This document shows positions 51,703 through 59,034 of a stretch of 64,000 nucleotides of DNA, piece by piece (within the stretch, counting starts at the first letter, position 1; every line of letters begins with the position of its first letter). Source of the stretch: JALUZX01 sp964561605 (lineage in GTDB: Bacteria > Planctomycetota > UBA1135 > JALUZX01); the NCBI GenBank assembly GCA_964561605.1, contig CAZLQD010000036.1:1-64000 (forward strand). The letters are read 5' to 3'. A model generated the notes under the pieces. It was not told the DNA's origin, made no database searches, and saw nothing but the letters and a program-made list of their open reading frames with translations. The position numbers and the translations under genes were made by a program.

Positions 51703-52878
51703 CTAGCCTGCGTCCCCGGCGGCCCGTTCCAGGACTTCCTTGACCCTGGGGTGGATCACCTCTCCTCCCCGGGCCACAAGCACCCCCCGGGTGATCTCGT
51801 CTTCCAGGTTCCACTCGATCCCTCCCTCCTTGGCCAGGTGCTTCACCAGGTTGGCTACGTTGCGGGCATACATGGAACTGGCGTGGTAGGGGACGGTGGA
51901 GGGAAGGTTGGTGGGCCCCAGGACCTGGACTCCCTTGACGGTCCGGGTCTCGTCGGGCCTGGTGGACTCGCAGTTGCCCCCCGTCTCGGCCGCCAGGTCC
52001 ACGATCACCGAGCCGGGTTCCATGGCTTCGAGCATGGCCTCGGTGAGAAGGAGAGGGGCACGCTTTCCCGGGATCGCCGCCGTGGTGATCACCACGTCGC
52101 TCTCTTCCAGGGCCTGGGCCATGAGCTTGCGCTGCTTCTCGTAGAAGGCCTCGTCCATGGCCCTGGCGTATCCTCCCTTGTCTTCCGCATCCCCCGCCTC
52201 CAGGGGGAGCTCCAGGAAGGTGGCCCCCAGGCTCTCGATCTGTTCCTTCACGGCTGGGCGGACATCGTAGGCCTTCACCGTGGCGCCCAGCCGTTTGGCC
52301 GTGGCAATGGCCGAAAGACCCGCCACGCCCGCCCCGATGACGAAGACCCGCGCCGGCGTGACCGTCCCGGCGGCGGTCATGAGCATGGGAAACATCCTGG
52401 GCAGGAGGTCCGCCGCCAGGAGGACGGCCTTGTAGCCCGCAACGGTGGCCTGGGAGGAGAGGGCGTCCATGCTCTGGGCCCGGGTGATCCTGGGCACGAG
52501 TTCCATGGCCACCAGGTTGGCCCCTTTCCCGGCGAGCTCCTCGATGGCCCGGGCCGACTCGGGAGAGAGGGGGCGAAAGTGTCCCACAAGTGTCTGACCC
52601 TGTCTCACGAGACTCAGGTCGCCCGGACCTTCCCCCTTTCTCCCTGCCAGGCAACGGACCTGGAGGATCAGGTCGGCCCTGGAGAAGACCTCCTCCCGGT
52701 CTTGTGCAATCTTTGCACCCTGGTCTGTGAACCTGGCGTCCGGGAAGCCTGCCGCCTCCCCTGCGCCTTTCTCCACCAGGATTTCCATTCCGGCCTTCAG
52801 GTAGACCGGCAGGACCTGGGGCGTGAGAGCCACCCGCCTTTCGCCTGGGTAGGTTTCCTTGGGCACGCCGACGATCAT
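51703..52878 (-). CDS. pntAa: NAD(P) transhydrogenase subunit alpha part 1 (NAD-binding)
   Basis: 391-aa soluble subunit that binds NAD(H). It begins with the alanine dehydrogenase/PntA N-terminal motif VGVPKETYPGERRVALTP, has the Rossmann loop VFVIGAGVAGLSAIATAK and the mobile-loop region AAIPGKRAPLLLTEAM. ATG 52878 (GGGAGA about 10 nt upstream) gives the usual N-terminus; the open frame extends 38 codons more. The gene is divergent from the sigma-factor gene; the 256-bp gap between them holds a perfect inverted repeat and the sigma-54 promoter. Confidence 0.96.
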   Translation of the reverse strand: MIVGVPKETYPGERRVALTPQVLPVYLKAGMEILVEKGAGEAAGFPDARFTDQGAKIAQDREEVFSRADLILQVRCLAGRKGEGPGDLSLVRQGQTLVGHFRPLSPESARAIEELAGKGANLVAMELVPRITRAQSMDALSSQATVAGYKAVLLAADLLPRMFPMLMTAAGTVTPARVFVIGAGVAGLSAIATAKRLGATVKAYDVRPAVKEQIESLGATFLELPLEAGDAEDKGGYARAMDEAFYEKQRKLMAQALEESDVVITTAAIPGKRAPLLLTEAMLEAMEPGSVIVDLAAETGGNCESTRPDETRTVKGVQVLGPTNLPSTVPYHASSMYARNVANLVKHLAKEGGIEWNLEDEITRGVLVARGGEVIHPRVKEVLERAAGDAG

Positions 52879-52950
52879 CTGGATTTCTCCCGTGCTGAAA
52901 AAACCGGGTTCCCCGGCCTCAAGCCTCTTGGAAAGAGGCCGGGGCGGAAG

Positions 52951-52981
52951 GTTCCCGGTGGAAAGGAGGATCACCGGGAAC
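52951..52981. promoter_or_regulatory. Perfect 10-bp inverted repeat in the pntAa-sigma factor gap
   Basis: GTTCCCGGTG (52951-52960) and CACCGGGAAC (52972-52981) are perfect inverse copies with an 11-bp spacer. The element lies 73 bp upstream of pntAa and about 105 bp upstream of the sigma-54 promoter for the sigma-factor gene, a normal enhancer distance. It has no similarity to the GAGACA element. A leader hairpin for pntAa is the alternative. Confidence 0.5.
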
Positions 52982-53086
52982 GGCGGACCCATGGGTCAAG
53001 GGAGGGAGGAAACCAAGGCAAACCTGGAGAAAGGGAAGAAGAAAAAGGCGGTTTTCTTGGACTTTTTCCTCCTTCCTTCACCAGGG

Positions 53087-53101
53087 GGCACGGATTTTGC
53101 A
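53087..53101 (+). promoter_or_regulatory. Sigma-54 (-24/-12) promoter of the sigma-70-family gene
   Basis: GGCACG-GATT-TTGCA, with the exact 10-bp GG to GC spacing. The predicted transcript would begin near 53112, leaving a leader of about 23 nt before the ATG at 53135. Confidence 0.82.
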
Positions 53102-53134
53102 TCCTAAAGAGTAACTGTTTCAGAAGGGACCCCC

Positions 53135-54394
53135 ATGGCCAAGAAATCCACTCTACTCCAAGCGAGGTCGGCCGTGACATTGAAGAGGAAGCGCAACAGG
53201 CTCCTGGACAGGGTTCCCAAGGGGGGGGAGATCCTCTCTTCCCGCTTGGACGCCCTCCTGGACGTTCCTCCTCAGTCCTTCGACGGGCGCCTCCAGGCCC
53301 TCCTCGAGGTGCTGGACCGCAAGGACATCCGGATCGTACCCGATACCAGACCTCCTTCTCCCCCGCCGAAGGATCCTGTCTTCTTCCCCGTCAGCGGCGC
53401 CTACGCCCAGGAAGTGCTCTCCCTCCCAAGGCTGGACCGGGAGGGGGAGTACCGGGTCGCCCGCCGTTACGCCCTCGTCCGGGCCCGGTTCTTCAAGGCC
53501 TTGCGTCAGGCCGGAATCGACCCGGAGAAGGATCGGGAGGCCCTGGCCTCCTTTCAATGCCGCGAGGTCCCTCCCACCCCCGAGGGAGGCCCTCAGGTAT
53601 GCCCCCGTCTCGTGAAAACCATGGGGGTGGCCGCCGCCGCCCGCCTGCGGGAGCGCTGCCGCGAGTTCAACCAGGTCCGGAACGAGTTCATCGAGGGGTG
53701 CCTCTACATCGTCCTCCTCACCCTTTCGGGATTCCGCTTTCCCGGGGTCTCCAGGGAAGACCTGGTCCAGGAGGGGAACGCCTCCCTCTTCCGTGCGGTG
53801 GACCGTTACGACTGGCGGAAAGGGGTCCGCTTCCGGACCTACGCCGAGTACTGGATCCGCCAGGCATTCCTGGAGACTGTATACAATCAAAGCCGGACGG
53901 TCCGGATCCCCGCATGGGTCCAGAAGGCGACCCGCCGGATCCGAAAGGCCCAGGCCCAGGTGGAGGGCCGGCTCTCCGAGGTGGAGGGTGAAGTGGTCGT
54001 GGCAGAAACCCTGGGGGTGGACCCGGCCAAGGTGGAGACCACCCTGAGGGACAACAGGAAGACCGTGAGTCTCGACTGGGAGCCTCCCGGCGAAGAGGGG
54101 GGAAGCCTCAAGGAGAGGCTCGCCGCCGAGGGGGACGCCAGCCTGGCCGCCGAGGAGGAGGAACGATCCGCCCTCCTTCCCAAGAGGATCCGGGAACTTT
54201 TGGACACACTCCCCAAGAGGGAGAAGCTGGTCCTTCAGCTCCGTTTCGGCCTGGAAGGGAAGGAAACCATGACTCTCCACGAGGTCGGCCGGATGCTCGG
54301 GGTCAGCGCCGAGAGGGTGCGCCAGATCCAGGCCAACGCCCTCCGCCGCCTCCAGGAGCCGGGAAGGCGGAAACTCCTGGCCGATTTCAGCTGA
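53135..54394 (+). CDS. Sigma-70-family RNA polymerase sigma factor (RpoD-like)
   Basis: 419 aa. Region 2 is clear (FNQVRNEFIEGCLYIV, SREDLVQEGNASLFRAVDRYDW, FRTYAEYWIRQAF), followed by region 3 with VQKATRRIRKAQAQVE, and region 4 with LPKREKLVLQLRFGLEG, TLHEVGRMLGVSAERVRQIQ and ALRRLQEP. The first 170 residues are unlike a standard region 1.1 and are rich in Pro and Arg. Such proteins direct RNA polymerase to -35/-10 promoters; the gene itself has a sigma-54 promoter, so it appears to be a second-tier or condition-specific factor rather than the housekeeping one. It is divergent from pntAa. Confidence 0.9.
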   Translation: MAKKSTLLQARSAVTLKRKRNRLLDRVPKGGEILSSRLDALLDVPPQSFDGRLQALLEVLDRKDIRIVPDTRPPSPPPKDPVFFPVSGAYAQEVLSLPRLDREGEYRVARRYALVRARFFKALRQAGIDPEKDREALASFQCREVPPTPEGGPQVCPRLVKTMGVAAAARLRERCREFNQVRNEFIEGCLYIVLLTLSGFRFPGVSREDLVQEGNASLFRAVDRYDWRKGVRFRTYAEYWIRQAFLETVYNQSRTVRIPAWVQKATRRIRKAQAQVEGRLSEVEGEVVVAETLGVDPAKVETTLRDNRKTVSLDWEPPGEEGGSLKERLAAEGDASLAAEEEERSALLPKRIRELLDTLPKREKLVLQLRFGLEGKETMTLHEVGRMLGVSAERVRQIQANALRRLQEPGRRKLLADFS

Positions 54395-54495
54395 CCCCAG
54401 GCTCCCCGGGTGGAGTTTCGGATTTCTTTTTTTCCCCTCTCCATGGGCGCGGGAAAGACCGTCCCCGGGAGGGGGGGCTTCCGGATCCCGCCCGG

Positions 54496-54521
54496 TGTCT
54501 CGCTCTCTGTCTCGTGAGACA
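54496..54521 (+). promoter_or_regulatory. GAGACA-type activator site of the superoxide reductase operon
   Basis: TGTCTC at 54496, a 6-bp spacer, TGTCTC at 54508, then GT and GAGACA at 54516. The last two form a palindrome suited to a Fis-type dimer. On the other strand this contains GAGACA-N6-GAGACA, the same two-copy element as at 47283-47300. It lies about 60-80 bp upstream of the -24 box. Confidence 0.65.
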
Positions 54522-54575
54522 AGGAGCGGGGGCGGGTTTCGGCAAAAACCGCGGGGATGGGCCCGAATCGTCTCC

Positions 54576-54590
54576 GGCACGGCTCTTGCA
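54576..54590 (+). promoter_or_regulatory. Sigma-54 (-24/-12) promoter of the superoxide reductase operon
   Basis: GGCACG-GCTC-TTGCA with exact spacing. It lies about 80 bp upstream of the 70-aa gene and should drive 54670-56406, up to the terminator at 56455. Confidence 0.85.
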
Positions 54591-54669
54591 ATGAAATGGG
54601 CCCAGGGCCTTCGGGCCGGAATGTTTCAGGCGGCAGGCGCCTTCCGGCGCCGGACCAAGGAGTGACCCA

Positions 54670-54882
54670 GTGACCAAGGCATACAATGACAACCTCCTGG
54701 GAGTTCTTCGGTTGACCCAGGAGATGCTCGCCTTGGCGGAGCAGGGCGACCGGGACAGGGACGACGACTCCTGCGGGATCGTCTACGGGGTCCTCCGGGA
54801 CGCCGCCTACAGGATCCGCAAACTCGCCGAGGAAGAGTGCGAGAAGCACCGCCGGGCGGGGAAGTGGGATCTGGGAAATTGA
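54670..54882 (+). CDS. Small protein of unknown function, first gene of the superoxide reductase operon
   Basis: 70 aa from GTG (AAGGAG about 8 nt upstream). It is helical and charged, with MLALAEQGDRDRDDDSCGIV and LRDAAYRIRKLAEEE. No membrane segment or known motif. The single Cys lies in an acidic loop (DDDSCG). It is followed 89 nt later by the superoxide reductase gene; its position as the first gene under a sigma-54 promoter argues for a role in the oxidative response, for example as a regulator or chaperone of the iron proteins. Confidence 0.75.
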   Translation: MTKAYNDNLLGVLRLTQEMLALAEQGDRDRDDDSCGIVYGVLRDAAYRIRKLAEEECEKHRRAGKWDLGN

Positions 54883-54971
54883 TGGAAAGAATCCCCCCTC
54901 CGGGAACTTTCCCGGAAGGGGAGGATCGAAACCCAGAGGAGGTCGGAGAAGCCGATCCCAAGGAGGACGAG

Positions 54972-55346
54972 ATGACTGAGGTGCACGAGATCTACCATTG
55001 CGAGGTCTGTGGAAACATCGTGGAGGTCATCAATCGCGGAGATGGCGTCCTGGTCTGTTGCGGAAGGCCCATGACCCTTTTGTCGTCGAATACCACCGAT
55101 GCGGCCGTCGAGAAGCACGTGCCCGTCGTGGAGAAGGTGGACGGCGGCTTCAAGGTCTCCGTGGGGAGCACGATCCATCCCATGGAGGAGAATCACTTCA
55201 TCGTGTGGATCGAACTCGACGACGGCGACAAGGTCTGCCGGAAGCACCTGGAACCGGGCGGGGAGCCCGTGGTCTTCTTCCAGACCGCCGCAGAGAAGGC
55301 CACGGCCCGGGCGTATTGCAACCTTCACGGCCTCTGGAAGGGTTGA
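54972..55346 (+). CDS. dfx: Superoxide reductase (desulfoferrodoxin, two iron centres)
   Basis: 124 aa. It reduces superoxide to H2O2 without making O2, the strategy of anaerobes. The N-terminal desulforedoxin domain has all four Fe ligands (Cys10, Cys13, Cys29, Cys30) and the catalytic domain has Glu47, His49, His69, His75, Cys116 and His119 (EKHVPVV, STIHPM, CNLHG). Both centres are therefore complete. ATG 54972 follows AGGAGG by five bases; earlier in-frame starts would add an unrelated Pro-rich stretch. Electrons usually come from rubredoxin; none is encoded in this operon. Confidence 0.95.
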   Translation: MTEVHEIYHCEVCGNIVEVINRGDGVLVCCGRPMTLLSSNTTDAAVEKHVPVVEKVDGGFKVSVGSTIHPMEENHFIVWIELDDGDKVCRKHLEPGGEPVVFFQTAAEKATARAYCNLHGLWKG

Positions 55347-55416
55347 GAGAAGGTCGAGATCCGCGGGGGGAGGCTTCGGCTTCCCCCTTCCAGGAATGAA
55401 CAGGAGAGGTGTCCCT

Positions 55417-55869
55417 ATGGAGTTCCAGTCAGCCCAGGAGATCCTGGATTTCGCCATCAAGGAAGAGGAGAAGGCCGCCGCTTTCTACAGAGGGCTTGCC
55501 GAGAAGGTCACCAACCCCCACGTGAAGGAGACCCTCCTCTCCTTCGCCCGCGAAGAGGAGGCCCACAAGGCCAAGCTGGAGGACGTGAAGAGCGGGAAGA
55601 CCGTCCTTCGAAGCGGGGGAAAGGTGGCGGACCTGAAGATCAGCGACTACACGGTCGACGTGGAGCCCAGCGAGGACATGACCTATCCCCAGGCCCTGGT
55701 GGCGGCCATGAAGGCCGAGAAGGCGGCCTTCAAGCTCTACAGCGACCTGGCTGCCGCGGCGGAGGATCCGGCCGCGCGGGACCTCTTCCTGGGATTGGCC
55801 CAGGAGGAGGCGAAACACAAGCTCCGTTTCGAGATCGAGTACGACGAGCAGGTGATGACGGACAACTGA
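55417..55869 (+). CDS. Rubrerythrin-like diiron protein without rubredoxin domain
   Basis: 150 aa. A four-helix ferritin-like protein with two ExxH motifs: EEEAHKAKLE in the first half and EEAKHKLRFE in the second, together with further Glu residues (IKEEEKAAAFY, KAEKAAFKLY) as diiron ligands. Rubrerythrins reduce H2O2 to water; here the usual C-terminal rubredoxin domain is missing, so an external electron donor would be needed. It lies between superoxide reductase, which makes H2O2, and ferritin, which stores iron. Confidence 0.88.
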   Translation: MEFQSAQEILDFAIKEEEKAAAFYRGLAEKVTNPHVKETLLSFAREEEAHKAKLEDVKSGKTVLRSGGKVADLKISDYTVDVEPSEDMTYPQALVAAMKAEKAAFKLYSDLAAAAEDPAARDLFLGLAQEEAKHKLRFEIEYDEQVMTDN

Positions 55870-55905
55870 TTCCCCCGGGGATCGGAAAGACGAAAAGGTG
55901 ACGCG

Positions 55906-56406
55906 ATGCTTTCCAAGAAGATGGAGAAGGCCCTGAACGACCAGATCAACGCCGAGATCTTCTCCACCTATCTCTACCTCTCCATGGCGGCCTGGTTCCA
56001 TTCCAGGAAACTCTCGGGCTTCGGCAGGTGGATGGAGATGCAGGCCCGGGAGGAGTGGGAGCACTCCATGAAGTTCTTCCACTACGTCGACGAGCGGGGG
56101 GGCCGGGTGGTCCTGTCGGCCGTCGAAGCCCCCCAGTCCGAGTGGGAGTCCCCCCTGGAGGCCTTCAAGGCGGCCTACGAGCACGAGAAGTACATCACCG
56201 GGAGGATCCACGACCTGGTGGCCCTGGCCCGGGAGGAGAAAGATTTCGCCACGGAGAATTTCCTCCAGTGGTTCGTCACCGAGCAGGTCGAGGAGGAGTC
56301 CTCGACAGGCCGGGTGGTGGACCAGATCGAGATGGTTGCCGATTCCAGGCAGGGTCTGTTCATGCTGGACCGGGAGCTGGGCGCCCGGGGTGCCCAGGAG
56401 GCCTGA
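55906..56406 (+). CDS. ftnA: Ferritin (non-haem)
   Basis: 166 aa, normal for bacterial ferritin FtnA. The ferroxidase centre ligands are visible in NDQINAEIFSTYLYLSM and REEWEHSMKFF, with EQVEEES in the fourth helix. It would store Fe3+ in a 24-mer and remove Fe2+ that would react with peroxide. It is the last gene before the terminator at 56455, in one sigma-54 transcript with superoxide reductase. Confidence 0.93.
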   Translation: MLSKKMEKALNDQINAEIFSTYLYLSMAAWFHSRKLSGFGRWMEMQAREEWEHSMKFFHYVDERGGRVVLSAVEAPQSEWESPLEAFKAAYEHEKYITGRIHDLVALAREEKDFATENFLQWFVTEQVEEESSTGRVVDQIEMVADSRQGLFMLDRELGARGAQEA

Positions 56407-56454
56407 GAGGTCCGGGGAAATCCTTTCCCTGTGCCGGGTTTTCCGGTAGAGAGG

Positions 56455-56486
56455 ACCGGCCTCGGGCCTTCCGGGGCCGGTTTTTT
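56455..56486 (+). terminator. Rho-independent terminator after ferritin
   Basis: ACCGGCC (56455-56461) pairs with GGCCGGT (56475-56481), followed by six T. It separates the sigma-54 operon from the flavodiiron gene. Confidence 0.8.
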
Positions 56487-56512
56487 CCGCCTTTCGTGCC
56501 GGAGGTGACGCC

Positions 56513-57718
56513 ATGCAGGGTCCATTCGAGGCCGTCCCCCTTTCCGAACGGGTCTACTGGGTCGGAGCCGTGGACTGGGCGCTCAGGAATTTTCACGGAT
56601 ACGCCACTCCGGGAGGTTCCACGTACAACGCCTTCCTCGTCCTGGGGAAGGAGAAGATCGTCCTGGTCGACACGGTGAAGAAGGCCTTCCAGGGGGAACT
56701 CCTCTCCCGGGTGGCCTCCGTCGTGGATCCCGGGAAGATCGACGTGATCGTCTCCAACCACGCCGAGATGGACCATTCCGGCTGCCTCCCCGAAGTGGCG
56801 GCCCTGGTGAAGCCCGAGACCATCCTGGCCTCCAAGACGGGGGTCCAGGCCCTGGCGGAACACTTCGGCCCGGAGCTCGCCGTCCGTGCCGTGGAGGACG
56901 GAGAGGTCCTGGACCTGGGAGGGGTGACTCTCCGTTTCGCCGAGACCCGCATGCTCCACTGGCCGGAGAGCATGGTCACCTGGTGCCCCGAGGAGAGGAT
57001 CCTCTTCGCCCAGGACATCTTCGGAAGCCACCTGGCCACCTGCGAGCGTTTCGACGACCAGGTCGACCCCCACGTGCTGGACTGGGAGGCGGCCAAGTAC
57101 TTCGCCAACATCCTCATGCCCTACTCCGTCATCGTGGCCAAGGGCGTGGAGAAGCTCCTCTCCCTGGGCGTGGAGTGGAAGATCCTGGCCACGGACCACG
57201 GTCCCTTGTGGAGGAGCAGGATCCCCGAGATCCTGGAGAATTACCGGAAATGGTCCCTCCAGAAACCCTCCCGGAAGGCGGTGATCGTCTATGACACCAT
57301 GTGGGGGAGCACGGAGCTCATGGCCCGGGCCGTGGCGGAGGGAATCTCCCGGGGCGGGGCGTCCCCGAAGCTCATGCCCTTGGGGGGGAGCCACAGGTCC
57401 GACGTGGCCACGGAGGTGCTCCTGGCGGGAGCCCTCCTCGTGGGGGCGCCTACGATCAATGCAGGCATGTATCCCTCCCTGGCGGACACCCTGACCTACT
57501 TGCAGAGCCTGAAGCCCAAGAACCTGGTGGGGGCCGTCTTCGGTTCCTACGGCTGGGGGCCTGTGGGGATCAAGCAGGCCCATGCCAACCTGACCGTCAT
57601 GGGAGTGGAATCCGTGGCCGAGCCCCTGGCGGTGAAATTCGTCCCCAAGGCGGAAGACCTGGAGGCCTGCCGGAAGCTGGGACTCCAGGTGGCGGAAGCG
57701 GTTCTTTCCCGACTCTAG
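56513..57718 (+). CDS. fprA: Flavodiiron protein (O2/NO reductase, rubredoxin:oxygen oxidoreductase)
   Basis: 401 aa, cytoplasmic. It reduces O2 to water, or NO to N2O, in anaerobes. The metallo-beta-lactamase-like domain holds the diiron ligands His83, Glu85, Asp87, His88 (SNHAEMDH), His149, Asp168 and His229 (ATDHG). From about residue 255 a flavodoxin domain follows (VIVYDTMWGSTELMA, GSYGWGPVG). No rubredoxin domain is fused. It lies 107 bp after ferritin, beyond a terminator, so it may have its own promoter or use read-through. Confidence 0.95.
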   Translation: MQGPFEAVPLSERVYWVGAVDWALRNFHGYATPGGSTYNAFLVLGKEKIVLVDTVKKAFQGELLSRVASVVDPGKIDVIVSNHAEMDHSGCLPEVAALVKPETILASKTGVQALAEHFGPELAVRAVEDGEVLDLGGVTLRFAETRMLHWPESMVTWCPEERILFAQDIFGSHLATCERFDDQVDPHVLDWEAAKYFANILMPYSVIVAKGVEKLLSLGVEWKILATDHGPLWRSRIPEILENYRKWSLQKPSRKAVIVYDTMWGSTELMARAVAEGISRGGASPKLMPLGGSHRSDVATEVLLAGALLVGAPTINAGMYPSLADTLTYLQSLKPKNLVGAVFGSYGWGPVGIKQAHANLTVMGVESVAEPLAVKFVPKAEDLEACRKLGLQVAEAVLSRL

Positions 57719-57922
57719 GATCCCCCTGCGGAGATGGGCGGCAGCCCTCTCCGGGAAGATGGGTGCGCCCCCTATCTTCCTTCCATGGAGGGAGCTAGAT
57801 CCAGGGGGGGACTTGGGGCATGATGCCTGTCTCCTGGGCCTTCGGGGGAAGAAGAGCCCTTGTCCGCCCCCTAAAATTCCCTTAAAAGGTCAAAAAACCA
57901 GGAAGCGAGACCAGGAGGTTTC

Positions 57923-59023
57923 ATGGGAGACGTGAGGAGGATCTTTCGGCCCCTGGGGGTGGTTCTCGTTCTCTTGGGGATGGTCCTGGCCATCGCCTGG
58001 TTCGCCGGGGTCTTCCGGGACAAGCTTCCCCCGGGGAGAGTCGCCTTCGCCGCGGAGAAGGCGGGGAGGGCCAAGACTCTGGTGGTGAAGACCGTCACCG
58101 TTCCGGTCTACGAGACGGCCGTGGGTTCCGTCCGGGCCCTCCACGAGACGGCCGTGGGGTCCCGCCTCCTGGCACGGGTGGTGAAGGTCCACGTGGATGC
58201 GGGGATGCGGGTCCGGAAGGGCCAGGTCCTGGTGGAACTGGACGACCAGGACATCCGGGCCAAGGTGGCCCAGGCCGAGCAGGCCGTGAAGGCCGCCCAG
58301 GCCCAGGCCGAGCAGGCCCGCCTGGAGGTGGAGAGGAGCAAGGGCCTCCACCAGAAAAAACTCATCTCCGACAACGACTGGGACCGGATCCGCCACCAGG
58401 CCCAGGCCGCCGAGGCCGAGCTGGAGCGGGCCAAACACGCCCTCCAGGAGGCGCGGACCATGCTCTCCTACGCCAAGGTCCGGGCACCCATCTCGGGGGT
58501 CGTGGTGGACAAGCAGGTGGACGTGGGGGACATGGTCACTCCCGGGCAGGTCCTGGTGACCCTCTACGACCCCACGAGGATGCAGCTCTGGGCGGAGGTT
58601 CGGGAATCCCTGGCCATGGGGCTCCGCCCCGGGGACAAGGTGAAGGTGAAGGTGGCCGTCGTGGAGGGGCTCTGCAACGGAGTGGTCCAGGAGGTGGTCC
58701 CAGCCTCGGAAGTGGCCAGCAGGACCTTCCTGGTGAAGGTCTCCGGGCCCTGTCCCCCGGGCGTATACAAAGGGATGTACGGCAAGATCCTTCTTCCCAT
58801 GGGAGAGAAGGAGGAGATCCACATCCCCCTCTCGGCCGTGGGAAGGGTGGGGCAACTCACCATGGTGAAGGTCGTGGACGGGAAGGGTTTCGTCCACAGG
58901 CGGTTCGTCCGCCTGGGGCCGGAGACGGAGGACGGGGAATCCGTGGTCGTTCTCTCCGGGCTCAGGCCTGGTGAGAAGATCCTGGAGGAATTCGGCCGCG
59001 GGGCCGTGGGAACCGGGGACTGA
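57923..59023 (+). CDS. RND efflux periplasmic adaptor protein
   Basis: 366 aa. One N-terminal membrane anchor (about 9-30), then the membrane-fusion pattern: lipoyl halves (LLARVVKVHVDAGMRVRKG and APISGVVVDKQVDVGD), a helical hairpin rich in Ala/Gln between them, and beta-barrel and membrane-proximal domains. It links the pump in the next gene, 11 nt downstream, to an outer-membrane channel. No TolC-like gene is present in the window. The 204-bp gap before it shows no sigma-54 site. Confidence 0.92.
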   Translation: MGDVRRIFRPLGVVLVLLGMVLAIAWFAGVFRDKLPPGRVAFAAEKAGRAKTLVVKTVTVPVYETAVGSVRALHETAVGSRLLARVVKVHVDAGMRVRKGQVLVELDDQDIRAKVAQAEQAVKAAQAQAEQARLEVERSKGLHQKKLISDNDWDRIRHQAQAAEAELERAKHALQEARTMLSYAKVRAPISGVVVDKQVDVGDMVTPGQVLVTLYDPTRMQLWAEVRESLAMGLRPGDKVKVKVAVVEGLCNGVVQEVVPASEVASRTFLVKVSGPCPPGVYKGMYGKILLPMGEKEEIHIPLSAVGRVGQLTMVKVVDGKGFVHRRFVRLGPETEDGESVVVLSGLRPGEKILEEFGRGAVGTGD

Positions 59024-59034
59024 GGGGGGGCGCC

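Noticed and set aside
52591..52614. TGTCTG, TGTCTC-AC-GAGACT inside pntAa as a possible third activator site
   Set aside because: Spacing is 10 instead of 12 bp, one arm has a mismatch, and the site lies in coding sequence nearly 500 bp from the sigma-54 promoter. Possible but not supported.
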